DNA of 61,577 nt from Burkholderiales bacterium (lineage in GTDB: Bacteria > Pseudomonadota > Gammaproteobacteria > Burkholderiales > Burkholderiaceae_C). Within the stretch, counting starts at the first letter, position 1; each line of letters opens with the position of its first letter. Where the stretch lies: NCBI GenBank assembly GCA_026954015.1, contig JAIXLP010000044.1:14106-75682 (forward strand), written 5' to 3'. Both the position numbers and the translations under genes were made by a program. Under the pieces are notes generated by a model, which saw only the letters and a list, made by a program, of their open reading frames with translations, searched no databases and was not told the origin of the DNA. Shown piece after piece: positions 46,241 to 54,581 of this stretch.

Positions 46241-47280
46241 TCAGCTCGCCAGCTCGAACTCCACCGCACTGCCGTGCTCACCGCTGCGCACGTCGAGCAC
46301 GGCACCGATCGCCCAGGCGCGCTCGCGCAGCATGCGCAAGCCGTTGTGCGGGGGGCGCGCGGCATCAAACCCGATCCCGTCATCCTCGATGCGGACCACC
46401 ACCGCCTGTCCACGCGGCTTGACGACGACGCGCAGGCGGGTGGCCCTGGCGTGCTGCAGCACGTTGGAGATCGACTCGAACACCATGTACTGCAAATGGC
46501 GCATCGCCGCCACATCGAGTCGCTCAACCGGCGCCACCATCTCGACGTCCCATGCCAGCGCGATCCCGGCGCCCGCGAGCCTCGGTTCGAGCCGGTAGCG
46601 CAGGTTGGCAAGCAACCCCGTCACGTCGCCGGCCGTGAGGTGCATGGTGTCGATCGACAGCTTGAGCTGGTCGAGCGATTCGCACAGTGTCTGCAGCACT
46701 TCGGCACTGCTTGCCCTGCGCACTCGCCTCACGAAAGCGCGTCAGCACGATGTAAGCGAGCACCAGACCGAACAGCAGCGCCGAATAGCGCATCAAGGAG
46801 TTCCCCCGAGCGTGACCTGAACGCGAAACACCACCCGGTCGCGGACGCCGACAGCCACGTTGAGCAGCAGCGCCAGCGCGATCAAGCGGTGCACCGCACG
46901 GCCCCGGCACAGTGCCGTCCAGCAATACGCCGCGACGAAGGGGATGCCGGCCGCGCCCACGAGCGCGTACCAGACGGTCAAGGCCCAGGGCAGCCCCTCC
47001 TGCGCTGCCACGGCGGCGCCCGTTCCCAGCACCAGCAGCGCAAGCCAGATCGAGCGCATGATCCTGATCCCCTTCGCGCCCGGCCAGCCCACTGCGAGCG
47101 CACTGAAGATCAGCATCGCGCCCACCCAGACCGCCAACGCGTCGACGACGAGCACACTCCACCACATGCGCGGCAGCGGCAGCGGCAGCGACACCAGCAG
47201 CGCATCACCGACACGCAGGCTCCACGCGATCTCGGCCAGCGCCGCGTACACGAGCTGCTGCAGCAACTGGCGCTGGCCAT
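46241..47280 (-). pseudogene. Remnant of a membrane sensor histidine kinase
   Basis: Minus-strand decay product. 47280-46793 encodes several membrane spans in one frame (LLQQLVYAALAEIAW to VRDRVVFRVQVTLGG). The frame then shifts near 46797 and continues as LMRYSALLFGLVLAYIVLTRF. A second break near 46715 removes the His-containing dimerisation domain and re-enters at ASSAEVLQTLCESLDQLKLS, followed by a complete ATPase domain (FESISNVLQHA, EDDGIGFD, NGLRMLRERA). The 5' end is missing at about 47280. Without the His box it cannot be an active kinase, though 46241-46732 is still open from a GTG. Confidence 0.8.
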
Positions 47281-47775
47281 TCTGGACGATCCCACGCTCA
47301 GCGACCCAAGCGTCCCCATTGCGGACAAACAGGCAAAAATCGTAGAGGCCGCACAGCAGATCGCCGCCAGCACAGGGCTCAACGCCGAAAACATCGGTTC
47401 GGTCGTTGCGGCGCAGGAAGCAGGCACCGCTCCCGAGCCCGCGGGTGTGGCCGAAGCGTCGTTGCGCTGGCTTACCTACACGGACGCACAGCACTACATG
47501 TTCCGCGCATTCACGTTCACGGCCGAGCAGAACACTCCGGACGCCGACGGCAAAACCCATTTCGCCGAGGTCCGCAAGCAGCTAAACGGTGACGCTGGCA
47601 CGCTCCTTGAATGGGGAACCGGCGCGAACAACTGACCCCGGCCCCAGATGTACTGGACCGGCAGCGCGTGGTTCAATTGCCCGACCACCTCGGTACACGA
47701 GATCAGCGCGCCCAACGCGGCCGGCGAAACGGACGTGCTGTATTGCAACGCCATCAAGACCCGCGTCAAAAAATG
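47279..47775 (+). pseudogene. 3' remnant of an unrecognised, probably secreted protein gene
   Basis: Plus-strand frame with protein-like sequence (ILDDPTLSDPSVPIADKQAK, then EASLRWLTYTDAQHYMFRAF) interrupted by TGA at 47633-47635 and continuing in the same frame (QMYWTGSAWFNCPTTSVHEI, then NAIKTRVKK). No start codon or 5' part exists, as the frame ends at the kinase junction near 47280. It has no stop before a terminator at 47780-47808. The family is not recognised; Trp, Tyr and Cys content suggests an exported protein. Confidence 0.6.
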
Positions 47776-47779
47776 CGGA

Positions 47780-47808
47780 GCGGCACCGGCCAGGTGCCGC
47801 CCCATTTT
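47780..47808 (+). terminator. Intrinsic terminator after the remnant
   Basis: Perfect stem GCGGCACC/GGTGCCGC around GGCCA, then CCCATTTTT. It presumably ended the now broken upstream gene and insulates the esterase gene that follows. Confidence 0.8.
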
Positions 47809-47844
47809 TCAGCCGAAACAGCCGCGGGCACAATGCCCGCCAGC

Positions 47845-48429
47845 ATGCGAACCACCCACCTGCTCTACCTGCACGGCTTTCGCTCCTCGCCGCAATCGAC
47901 CAAGGCGCGCATGGTGGCGCGGGCGGTGGCCGACCGACATCCACAGGTCACATTCTGGTGCCCGCAACTGCCCCCGTCGCCGCGCCGGGCGATGGAGCTC
48001 GTCGCGGATGGCACGGCGACGTGGCCGGGCGAGCGCATGGCGGTGATCGGCTCGTCGCTGGGCGGCTACTACGCGAGCTGGGTGGCACGGCGCAAACGCT
48101 GCACAAGCGTGCTGCTCAACCCCGCGACCGACCCGGCGCGCGACCTGACGCGCTACATCGGCGAGCAGACCGCATGGCACGACCCCGAGACGCATTTCTA
48201 CTTCCGCGAGGAGTACATCGACGAGCTGCAGGCGCTCGACGTACGCGCGAATGGCCCGGCCGGGCCGGAACTGCTGGTTGCGGCGCGCGGCGACGAGGTG
48301 CTGGACTGGCGCGAAATGCTCGCACGCTACCCGCAGGCCGAGCAGATCGTGCTCGATGGCGGAGACCACGCGCTCTCGAACTTTGCAGCGCTGCTGGACC
48401 GCGTGCTCACGTTCTGCCGCCTCGCATAA
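47845..48429 (+). CDS. YqiA-type alpha/beta-hydrolase (esterase)
   Basis: Small esterase, 194 residues from MRTTHLLYLHGFRSSP; an ATG four codons upstream (47833) is the alternative start. The oxyanion region is LHGF, the nucleophile elbow is GSSLGGYYA, the acid lies in ARGDEVLDW and the His in DGGDHAL, a complete catalytic set. YqiA-type enzymes act on short-chain and palmitoyl-CoA esters; the physiological substrate here is unknown. Confidence 0.88.
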   Translation: MRTTHLLYLHGFRSSPQSTKARMVARAVADRHPQVTFWCPQLPPSPRRAMELVADGTATWPGERMAVIGSSLGGYYASWVARRKRCTSVLLNPATDPARDLTRYIGEQTAWHDPETHFYFREEYIDELQALDVRANGPAGPELLVAARGDEVLDWREMLARYPQAEQIVLDGGDHALSNFAALLDRVLTFCRLA

Positions 48430-48496
48430 CCCGGTGGCGCACGCGACGACGGGTTCGGGCGTATTCTTGCCGGCGACTCCGTAACGCTTTGCCACC

Positions 48497-49258
48497 ATGA
48501 AGATCGCCCTGCTCTCCGACCTGCACCTGTCCGTACTCGGCATGGAGCCGCCGCCGACCCAGGCCGACGTGGTGGTGCTCGCGGGCGACCTGCAGCGGCC
48601 CGCGCAGGCCATGGAGTGGGCACGCCGCTATGCGCAGCCGACCTTGTTCGTCGCGGGCAACCACGAATTTTTCGGCGGCGACGTGATGGGCACCTACGCG
48701 CAGTTGCGCGCGCACGCGCAGGGCAGCAGCGTGCGCGTGCTCGAGCAGGACGAGTGGCGCCACGACGGCGTGCGTTTTCTCGGCTGCACGCTGTGGTCGG
48801 ACTTCCGGCTCTTTGACACGCGCGAGCAGCGCGACGCGGCGCTGCAGAAGATCACCACGTTCGCGCGCGACTACACGCGCATCGCCGCGGCGCCCGATTT
48901 CGACGACCGCTTCACACCCGCGCTCTCGCAACTGCTGTTCGACCAGTCGGTGGCCTGGCTGGAGCGGCGCTTCGCCGAGCCGTTCGACGGCCCGACGGTC
49001 GTCATCACGCACTTCGCTCCGGCGCGCGGCAGCATCGCGGCGCAATTCGTCGGCTCGCCGATCAACGCGGCCTTCGTCTCGGATCTGGAAGCACAGATCA
49101 TGCGCTGGCAACCCGCGCTCTGGCTGCATGGCCACGTGCACGACAGCTTTGATTACCGGATCGGCGCCACGCGCGTCGTAGCCAACCCGCGCGGCTACGC
49201 GAAGAACGGCGTCAACGAAAACAAGCACTTCGACCCGACGCTGGTGCTGGAGGTCTGA
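48497..49258 (+). CDS. Metallophosphoesterase
   Basis: Calcineurin-like phosphoesterase of 253 residues. The five metal-binding motifs are in order: SDLHLS, AGDLQ, GNHEFF, ITHFAP and GHVHDS. The residues between them do not point to a known subgroup such as CpdA or UshA, so the substrate is open. It follows the YqiA-type gene by 67 bases and is convergent with dnaE, 18 bases apart. Confidence 0.88.
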   Translation: MKIALLSDLHLSVLGMEPPPTQADVVVLAGDLQRPAQAMEWARRYAQPTLFVAGNHEFFGGDVMGTYAQLRAHAQGSSVRVLEQDEWRHDGVRFLGCTLWSDFRLFDTREQRDAALQKITTFARDYTRIAAAPDFDDRFTPALSQLLFDQSVAWLERRFAEPFDGPTVVITHFAPARGSIAAQFVGSPINAAFVSDLEAQIMRWQPALWLHGHVHDSFDYRIGATRVVANPRGYAKNGVNENKHFDPTLVLEV

Positions 49259-49276
49259 ACCCGGACACCACGACGT

Positions 49277-52200
49277 TCAGTCGTACACGACGCTGATGCC
49301 TCCCCCGCTGGACTGCGCGCTCCACGCGGCCAGCGCCGCATCCGAAGGAAAGAACCGGCTGGCCTCGCCCAGTTGCAGTTCGGCGGTCGCCTCGCCGCTT
49401 TCGGCCACGCAGCGCAGCGCGAGGCGCACCGGCAGCCCGCGCACGATTTCCTGCTCCTGATCGGTCGGCTCGCGCACCGGCGGAAACTGACGCACCATCG
49501 CGGCCACGTCCGGCACGCCGTCGCTCGCCTGCACGCGCAGGTAGCGCCCGAACCGTGCCCGCGCCGCTGCCACGCTCCAGATCTGCTGCGCCTTCAGGCG
49601 CAGGCCCCCGTTGAAATGGTCGGGCTGCAACCGCCCCTGGACGACCACGGCCTCGTCGTCCTGCAGCGCCTGCGCGCACGCCGCCACGACCGCCTCGTCG
49701 GCCGACACCTCGATGCCCGCGCTCTTGTCGTCCAGCCGCAGGAGCGTGAGCCTGCCGCGCTGGCCGTTGAGGGTGCGCTGGTCGGTCACGATGCCGGCCA
49801 CCCGCACGCTCTCGCGGCTGTCGACCAGCGCCGCGATCGGTGTCGGCGCGATGCGCCGCACCTCGGCCTCGACCGCGTCGAACAGGTGGCCCGAAAGGTG
49901 AAAACCGAGCGCCGTCTTCTCCTGCACCAGGCGCTCGCGCACGCTCCAGGGCAGCACGGGCGCGAGCGGCGGCTCCTCGCTGCTCGCGCCCAGCGCGCCC
50001 TCGCCCATCATGTCGAACAGCCCGCCCTGGTTGGCATTGGCCAGTTGCGCGGTGGCGTAGTCGAACGCCAGGTCGATCGAGGCGACCAGCGCCGCGCGGT
50101 CGGGGTTCAGGCCGTCGAACGCCCCCGCCTTCACCAGGGCTTCGACGGTGCGCTTGTTGATGCGCGCGCGATCAACGCGCACGCAGAAGTCGAACAGGCT
50201 GGCAAATGGGCCGCGCACGCCGCCGCGCGGGCCTTCTCCATGGCCGTCGCGCGCGGCAACGATGGCCTCGATCGCCTGCTGGCCCGTGCCCTTGACTGCA
50301 CCCAGGCCGTAGCGGATGACCCGGTCGGTGACCGGCTCGAAACGGTACGCACCGCGGTTGACGTCGGGCGGCTCGAACGACAGGCCTTCGCGCAGCGCGT
50401 CGTCGCGCAGCACCTTGAGCTTGTCGGTGTCGTCCATTTCTACGGTCATGTTGGCGCAGTAGAACTCCGCCGCGTAGTGCACCTTGAGCCAGCCCGTGTG
50501 GTAGGCCAGCAGCGAGTACGCGGCGGCGTGCGACTTGTTGAAGCCGTAGCCCGCGAACTTCTCCATGAGGTCGAAGACCTCGTCCGCCGTCTGCTGCGCG
50601 ATGCCCTTGGCCGCCGCGCCCTTGCGGAAGATCTCGCGGTGCCGGGCCATTTCCTCGGGCTTTTTCTTGCCCATGGCGCGACGCAGCATGTCGGCGCCGC
50701 CCAGTGAATAGCCGCCCAGCACCTGCGCGGTCTGCATCACCTGCTCCTGGTAGACCATGATGCCGTAGGTCTCGGAGAGCACCGGCTCCACCAGCGGGTG
50801 CGGGTAGACCACCTCCTCCTTGCCATGCTTGCGGTTGATGTAGCTCGGGATCAGGTCCATCGGCCCCGGCCGGTACAGCGCGTTGAGCGCGATCAGGTCC
50901 TCGAGGCGGCTCGGGCGCGCCTCCTTGAGCATGCCCTGCATGCCGCGGCTTTCAAACTGGAACACCGCCTCGGTGCGCCCCTCCTGGAACAGCCGGTAGG
51001 TGGCCGCGTCGTCGAGCGGAATGTTTTCGAACGCGAAATCTTCCTGTCCCGGATGGCGCGCGCGGATGAACTCGCGCGCCAGCTCCAGGATGGTGAGCGT
51101 CGCGAGCCCCAGAAAGTCGAACTTGACCAGGCCGATCGCCTCCACGTCGTCCTTGTCGAACTGGCTCACCGCCGAGGTGCTGCCCGGCTGCTGGTAGAGC
51201 GGACAGAAGTCGGTCAGCTTGCCGGGGGCAATCAGTACGCCCCCCGCGTGCATGCCGATGTTGCGCGTGAGGCCTTCGAGTTTTTGCGCCATTTCGACGA
51301 CGGTGCGCACCTCTTCCTCGGCCTTGACGCGGGCCATGAGCTGCGGCTCCAGGTCCAGCGCGTAGTTGTGCTTGTCGCCCGCCACGCGCGGCTCGGGCGG
51401 GTAGGCGAGCGTATAGGTCTGCCCAGGCTTGGCCGGCACGAGCTTGGAGATGCCGTCACAGAAGGTGTAGCTCATGTCCATCACCCGGCCCACATCGCGG
51501 ATCGCGGCCTTGGCGGCCATGGTGCCGAAGGTGGCGATCTGGCTCACCGCGTCCTTGCCGTAGCGCTCCTTCACGTAGTCGATCACGCGGTCGCGGTTGG
51601 CCTGGCAGAAGTCCACGTCGAAGTCGGGCATGGAAACGCGCTCGGGGTTCAGGAAACGCTCGAACAGCAGGTTGTACTTGAGCGGATCGAGGTCGGTGAT
51701 CTTGAGCGCGTACGCCACGAGCGAGCCGGCACCCGAACCACGGCCCGGCCCCACCGGGCAGGCGTGCGTCTTGGCCCACTGGATGAAGTCGCTCACGATG
51801 AGGAAGTAGCCCGGAAAACCCATCTCGATGATGGTGTGCAGCTCGAACGCCAGCCGCTCGGCATAGCGCGGCCATGCGCGCTCGCGCTCGGCCGCGTCGG
51901 GGTAGAGGTGGCGCAGGCGCTCCTGCAACCCCTGCTCGGATGCGACGCGGAAGTACTCCTCCATCGCCATGCCCGCGGGTATGGGAAAGTCCGGCAGCTG
52001 GGGCTTGCCCAGGACCAGCGAGAGGCTGCAGCGGCGCGCGATCTCCACCGTGTTGGCGAGCGCCGAGGGAATGTCGGCAAAGAGCTCGGCCATCTGCGCG
52101 CTACTCTTGAAGTATTGCTCGCGCGTGAAGCGGCGCGCGCGCCGACGGTCGCCCAGCGTGCTGCCTTCGGCGATGCACACGCGGGCCTCGTGCGCCTCGA

Positions 52201-52813
52201 AGTCGTCCGCGCCCAGGAACTGCACCGGGTGCGTGGCCACGACCGGCAGGTGCAACCGGGCCGCGAGCCGCACGGTCGCCGCGACGTGCGCCTCGTCATC
52301 GGCGCGCCCGGCGCGCTGCAGTTCCAGGTAGCAACGGTGCGGGAACGCCGCCGCCAGCGCCAGCGCCTGCTCCGCCGCCGCGGCCTCATTGCCCGCCAGC
52401 AGCGCCCGGCCCACCGGCCCGGCCTGGGCGCCCGACAGCACGATCAGGCCCTCGCCCAGCGCGCGCAGCCATGGCCAGCGGCAGACGGGCACATCGCGCA
52501 CCACACCCTGCGTCCACGCGCGGGTCAGCAATTCGCAGAGGTTCAGGTAGCCCTTGCGGCTGTGCACCAGCACGGCGATGCGGGTGGGCTCCCCCCCGGC
52601 GGGGTCTTCCAGGCAGATTTCGGCGCCGATGAGCGGCTTGACGCCTTTGCCGCGTGCCGCCTTGTAAAGCTTGAGCGCGCCGAAGAGGTTGTTCAGGTCG
52701 GTCAGCGCCAGCGCAGGCTGGCCGTCGCGCGCCGCGGCGGCCACGACATCGTCGATGCGCGTGGTGCCGTCGACGACGGAAAACTCGGAATGCAGGCGCA
52801 GGTGTACGAACAT
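49277..52813 (-). CDS. dnaE: DNA polymerase III subunit alpha
   Basis: Replicative polymerase catalytic subunit, 1178 residues. The PHP domain starts at once (MFVHLRLHSEFSVVDGTT), the C-family palm holds PDFDVDFCQ with catalytic Asp residues and GRGSGAGSLVAYAL, helix-hairpin-helix and OB-fold (VRVAGIVTDQRTLNGQRG) follow. A single copy of this type is seen here. The ATG has no ribosome site and lies six bases after TACAAT, suggesting a leaderless message. Divergent from bamD. Confidence 0.97.
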   Translation of the reverse strand: MFVHLRLHSEFSVVDGTTRIDDVVAAAARDGQPALALTDLNNLFGALKLYKAARGKGVKPLIGAEICLEDPAGGEPTRIAVLVHSRKGYLNLCELLTRAWTQGVVRDVPVCRWPWLRALGEGLIVLSGAQAGPVGRALLAGNEAAAAEQALALAAAFPHRCYLELQRAGRADDEAHVAATVRLAARLHLPVVATHPVQFLGADDFEAHEARVCIAEGSTLGDRRRARRFTREQYFKSSAQMAELFADIPSALANTVEIARRCSLSLVLGKPQLPDFPIPAGMAMEEYFRVASEQGLQERLRHLYPDAAERERAWPRYAERLAFELHTIIEMGFPGYFLIVSDFIQWAKTHACPVGPGRGSGAGSLVAYALKITDLDPLKYNLLFERFLNPERVSMPDFDVDFCQANRDRVIDYVKERYGKDAVSQIATFGTMAAKAAIRDVGRVMDMSYTFCDGISKLVPAKPGQTYTLAYPPEPRVAGDKHNYALDLEPQLMARVKAEEEVRTVVEMAQKLEGLTRNIGMHAGGVLIAPGKLTDFCPLYQQPGSTSAVSQFDKDDVEAIGLVKFDFLGLATLTILELAREFIRARHPGQEDFAFENIPLDDAATYRLFQEGRTEAVFQFESRGMQGMLKEARPSRLEDLIALNALYRPGPMDLIPSYINRKHGKEEVVYPHPLVEPVLSETYGIMVYQEQVMQTAQVLGGYSLGGADMLRRAMGKKKPEEMARHREIFRKGAAAKGIAQQTADEVFDLMEKFAGYGFNKSHAAAYSLLAYHTGWLKVHYAAEFYCANMTVEMDDTDKLKVLRDDALREGLSFEPPDVNRGAYRFEPVTDRVIRYGLGAVKGTGQQAIEAIVAARDGHGEGPRGGVRGPFASLFDFCVRVDRARINKRTVEALVKAGAFDGLNPDRAALVASIDLAFDYATAQLANANQGGLFDMMGEGALGASSEEPPLAPVLPWSVRERLVQEKTALGFHLSGHLFDAVEAEVRRIAPTPIAALVDSRESVRVAGIVTDQRTLNGQRGRLTLLRLDDKSAGIEVSADEAVVAACAQALQDDEAVVVQGRLQPDHFNGGLRLKAQQIWSVAAARARFGRYLRVQASDGVPDVAAMVRQFPPVREPTDQEQEIVRGLPVRLALRCVAESGEATAELQLGEASRFFPSDAALAAWSAQSSGGGISVVYD

Positions 52814-52819
52814 GGCGGC

Positions 52820-52825
52820 ATTGTA
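52820..52825 (-). promoter_or_regulatory. Candidate leaderless -10 of dnaE
   Basis: Minus-strand TACAAT (five of six), then GCCGCC and the dnaE ATG, so +1 would be the A of the start codon. No -35 is recognised. Confidence 0.4.
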
Positions 52826-52891
52826 GGAAGCGGCCGCCGCTGGCCCGCGGATGGAGACATTCAGCCTATATACCCGCCGGACGGTGTTTCA

Positions 52892-52897
52892 TACAAT
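52892..52897 (+). promoter_or_regulatory. Candidate bamD promoter, -10 element
   Basis: TACAAT on the plus strand would start a transcript near 52904, 30 bases before the bamD ATG. No -35 match and no strong ribosome site are seen. Confidence 0.35.
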
Positions 52898-52933
52898 GCC
52901 TCACCTCGTCTGCACGGATTTCGTTTTCGCTCC

Positions 52934-53731
52934 ATGCCGCGCCTCTCTTCGCTTTCGATAGCCACGCTGCTGCTGGTCGGTGTCCTCGCGGGCTGTTCGA
53001 GCACGCCCGACGACCCGACCGCGCACTGGAGTGCCGACAAGATCTACTCCGAGGCACGTGACGAGATGAACGGCGGCGCCTGGAACAAGGCCGTACCGCT
53101 GCTCGAAAAGCTTGAAGGGCGTGCGGCCGGCACCACGCTGGCGCAGCAGGCACAACTCGAAAAGGCCTACGCACAGTACAAGGACGGTGAGCGCGCACAG
53201 GCCATCGCCACGCTCGACCGTTTCACCAAGCTGCACCCGGCGAGCCCCGCCTACGACTACGCGCTCTACCTCAAGGGACTGGTGAACTTCAACGACGACC
53301 TGGGCTGGTTTTCATGGATCTCGCGCCAGGACCTGTCCGAACGTGACCAGCAGGCCGCCAAAGACTCTTTCGAAGCCTTCCGCGAACTCGTCACGCGCTT
53401 TCCCGATTCGCGCTACACGCCCGATGCCCGCCAGCGCATGACCTATATCGTGAACTCGCTGGCGCAGTACGAAGTACACGTGGCGCGGTATTACTACGAC
53501 CGCGGCGCCTACGTCGCTGCCGTCAGCCGCGCCCAGTCGGCGCTGGCCGATTACCGCGATGCGCCCGCCAACGAAGAGGCCCTGTACATCCTGGTGCACT
53601 CCTACGACGCACTGGGCCTGACCCAACTGCGCGACGACGCTCGCCGCGTGCTCGACTCCTCCTACCCCGACAGCAGCGTGGCGCGGACCGGCCTCAGGGG
53701 CAAGGACAACCCGTGGTGGAAGTTCTGGTAG
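52934..53731 (+). CDS. bamD: Outer membrane assembly lipoprotein BamD
   Basis: Essential lipoprotein of the BAM complex that inserts outer-membrane barrels; 265 residues. The signal ends in lipobox LAGC, lipidating Cys21, followed by five TPR-like helical pairs (AWNKAVPLLEKLEGRAAGT, YTPDARQRMTYIVNSLAQYE). The open frame extends far upstream antisense to dnaE, but the signal peptide fixes this start. The phosphatase gene begins six bases after its stop. Confidence 0.95.
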   Translation: MPRLSSLSIATLLLVGVLAGCSSTPDDPTAHWSADKIYSEARDEMNGGAWNKAVPLLEKLEGRAAGTTLAQQAQLEKAYAQYKDGERAQAIATLDRFTKLHPASPAYDYALYLKGLVNFNDDLGWFSWISRQDLSERDQQAAKDSFEAFRELVTRFPDSRYTPDARQRMTYIVNSLAQYEVHVARYYYDRGAYVAAVSRAQSALADYRDAPANEEALYILVHSYDALGLTQLRDDARRVLDSSYPDSSVARTGLRGKDNPWWKFW

Positions 53732-53736
53732 CGCCC

Positions 53737-54552
53737 ATGCACAAGCCATTTCGCATCGTCGCCTCGACCGGCATCCACAAGGGTGACCGCGACTACCAAC
53801 AGGACCAGGTCGCGCTGCTCGCGCACCCACGGGCCAGTGGTTGCCTGCTGGCGATCGTGGCGGACGGCATGGGCGGACGCAGTGGCGGGCGCAAGGCCTC
53901 CGACCAGGTCATGATGACGGCGGCGCAACTGTTTGAGCGTTACGACCCCGCGACCGACTACGCACCCAATTTCCTCAAGCACCTGGTGCAGGAGGCGCAC
54001 ATCGTGATCCGGCTCACGGCCATCTCGGCGGAGCAGGAACCGCACAGCACGATCGCCGCCTTCCTCATCACGCCGCACGGCGAATGCCACTGGGTGCACG
54101 CGGGCGACTCGCGCATCTACCACTTCCGCGGCGGGCAGCTCCTGCACCGCACGAGCGACCACTCGTACGTGCAGGCACTCGTCGACCGCGGTGAAATCAC
54201 CGAGGCGGAAGCCAGCACCCACCCGCACGCCAACGTGCTGATCGGCTGCCTGGGCATGGACAACGACCCGCCCGCGACCGCCTACCAAATCGCCCAACTG
54301 GTGCCGGGCGACACGCTGCTCGCATGCAGCGACGGCGTCTGGCACTATTTCTCGCCGAGCGAATTCGCGTCGGTCGTGGATACGCTGTCGCCGCGGGAGG
54401 CCACCGAGTTCCTCGTGGACAAGGCGCGCTGGCGCGCGCGCGGCAGCGGTGACAACCTGTCGCTGGCCATCGTGAAGATTGAAGCGCTCGCGGAAGAACG
54501 CAAGCCCCCCCAGCGCTTCCAGGGCTTCACACCCGCGAACGCCGCCACGTAG
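53737..54552 (+). CDS. PP2C-type serine/threonine phosphatase
   Basis: Mn/Mg-dependent protein phosphatase of 271 residues from the ATG at 53737; an in-frame GTG upstream overlaps bamD. Metal-binding motifs are GDRDYQQDQ (16-24), VADGMGGRSGG (41-51), HAGDSRIYHF and GSGDNLSLAIV. The cognate kinase is not in the window. Tight spacing after bamD suggests a two-gene unit; a link to envelope assembly is inference only. Confidence 0.9.
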   Translation: MHKPFRIVASTGIHKGDRDYQQDQVALLAHPRASGCLLAIVADGMGGRSGGRKASDQVMMTAAQLFERYDPATDYAPNFLKHLVQEAHIVIRLTAISAEQEPHSTIAAFLITPHGECHWVHAGDSRIYHFRGGQLLHRTSDHSYVQALVDRGEITEAEASTHPHANVLIGCLGMDNDPPATAYQIAQLVPGDTLLACSDGVWHYFSPSEFASVVDTLSPREATEFLVDKARWRARGSGDNLSLAIVKIEALAEERKPPQRFQGFTPANAAT

Positions 54553-54581
54553 TTGCCGCGCAGCATCTGGCCCCCGCGGCA

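Noticed and set aside
47633..47635. In-frame TGA as a possible selenocysteine codon
   Set aside because: The gene has lost its 5' end, the following sequence shows no selenocysteine insertion hairpin, and no selenoprotein family is recognisable; decay is simpler.
50798..52933. 712-codon upstream extension of bamD, antisense to dnaE
   Set aside because: The lipoprotein signal peptide at 52934 fixes the BamD start; the extension mirrors dnaE codons.
54554..54581. Stem TGCCGCG/CGCGGCA between the PP2C and zapE genes as a bidirectional terminator
   Set aside because: No T tract on either side and a 14-base loop; not supported.
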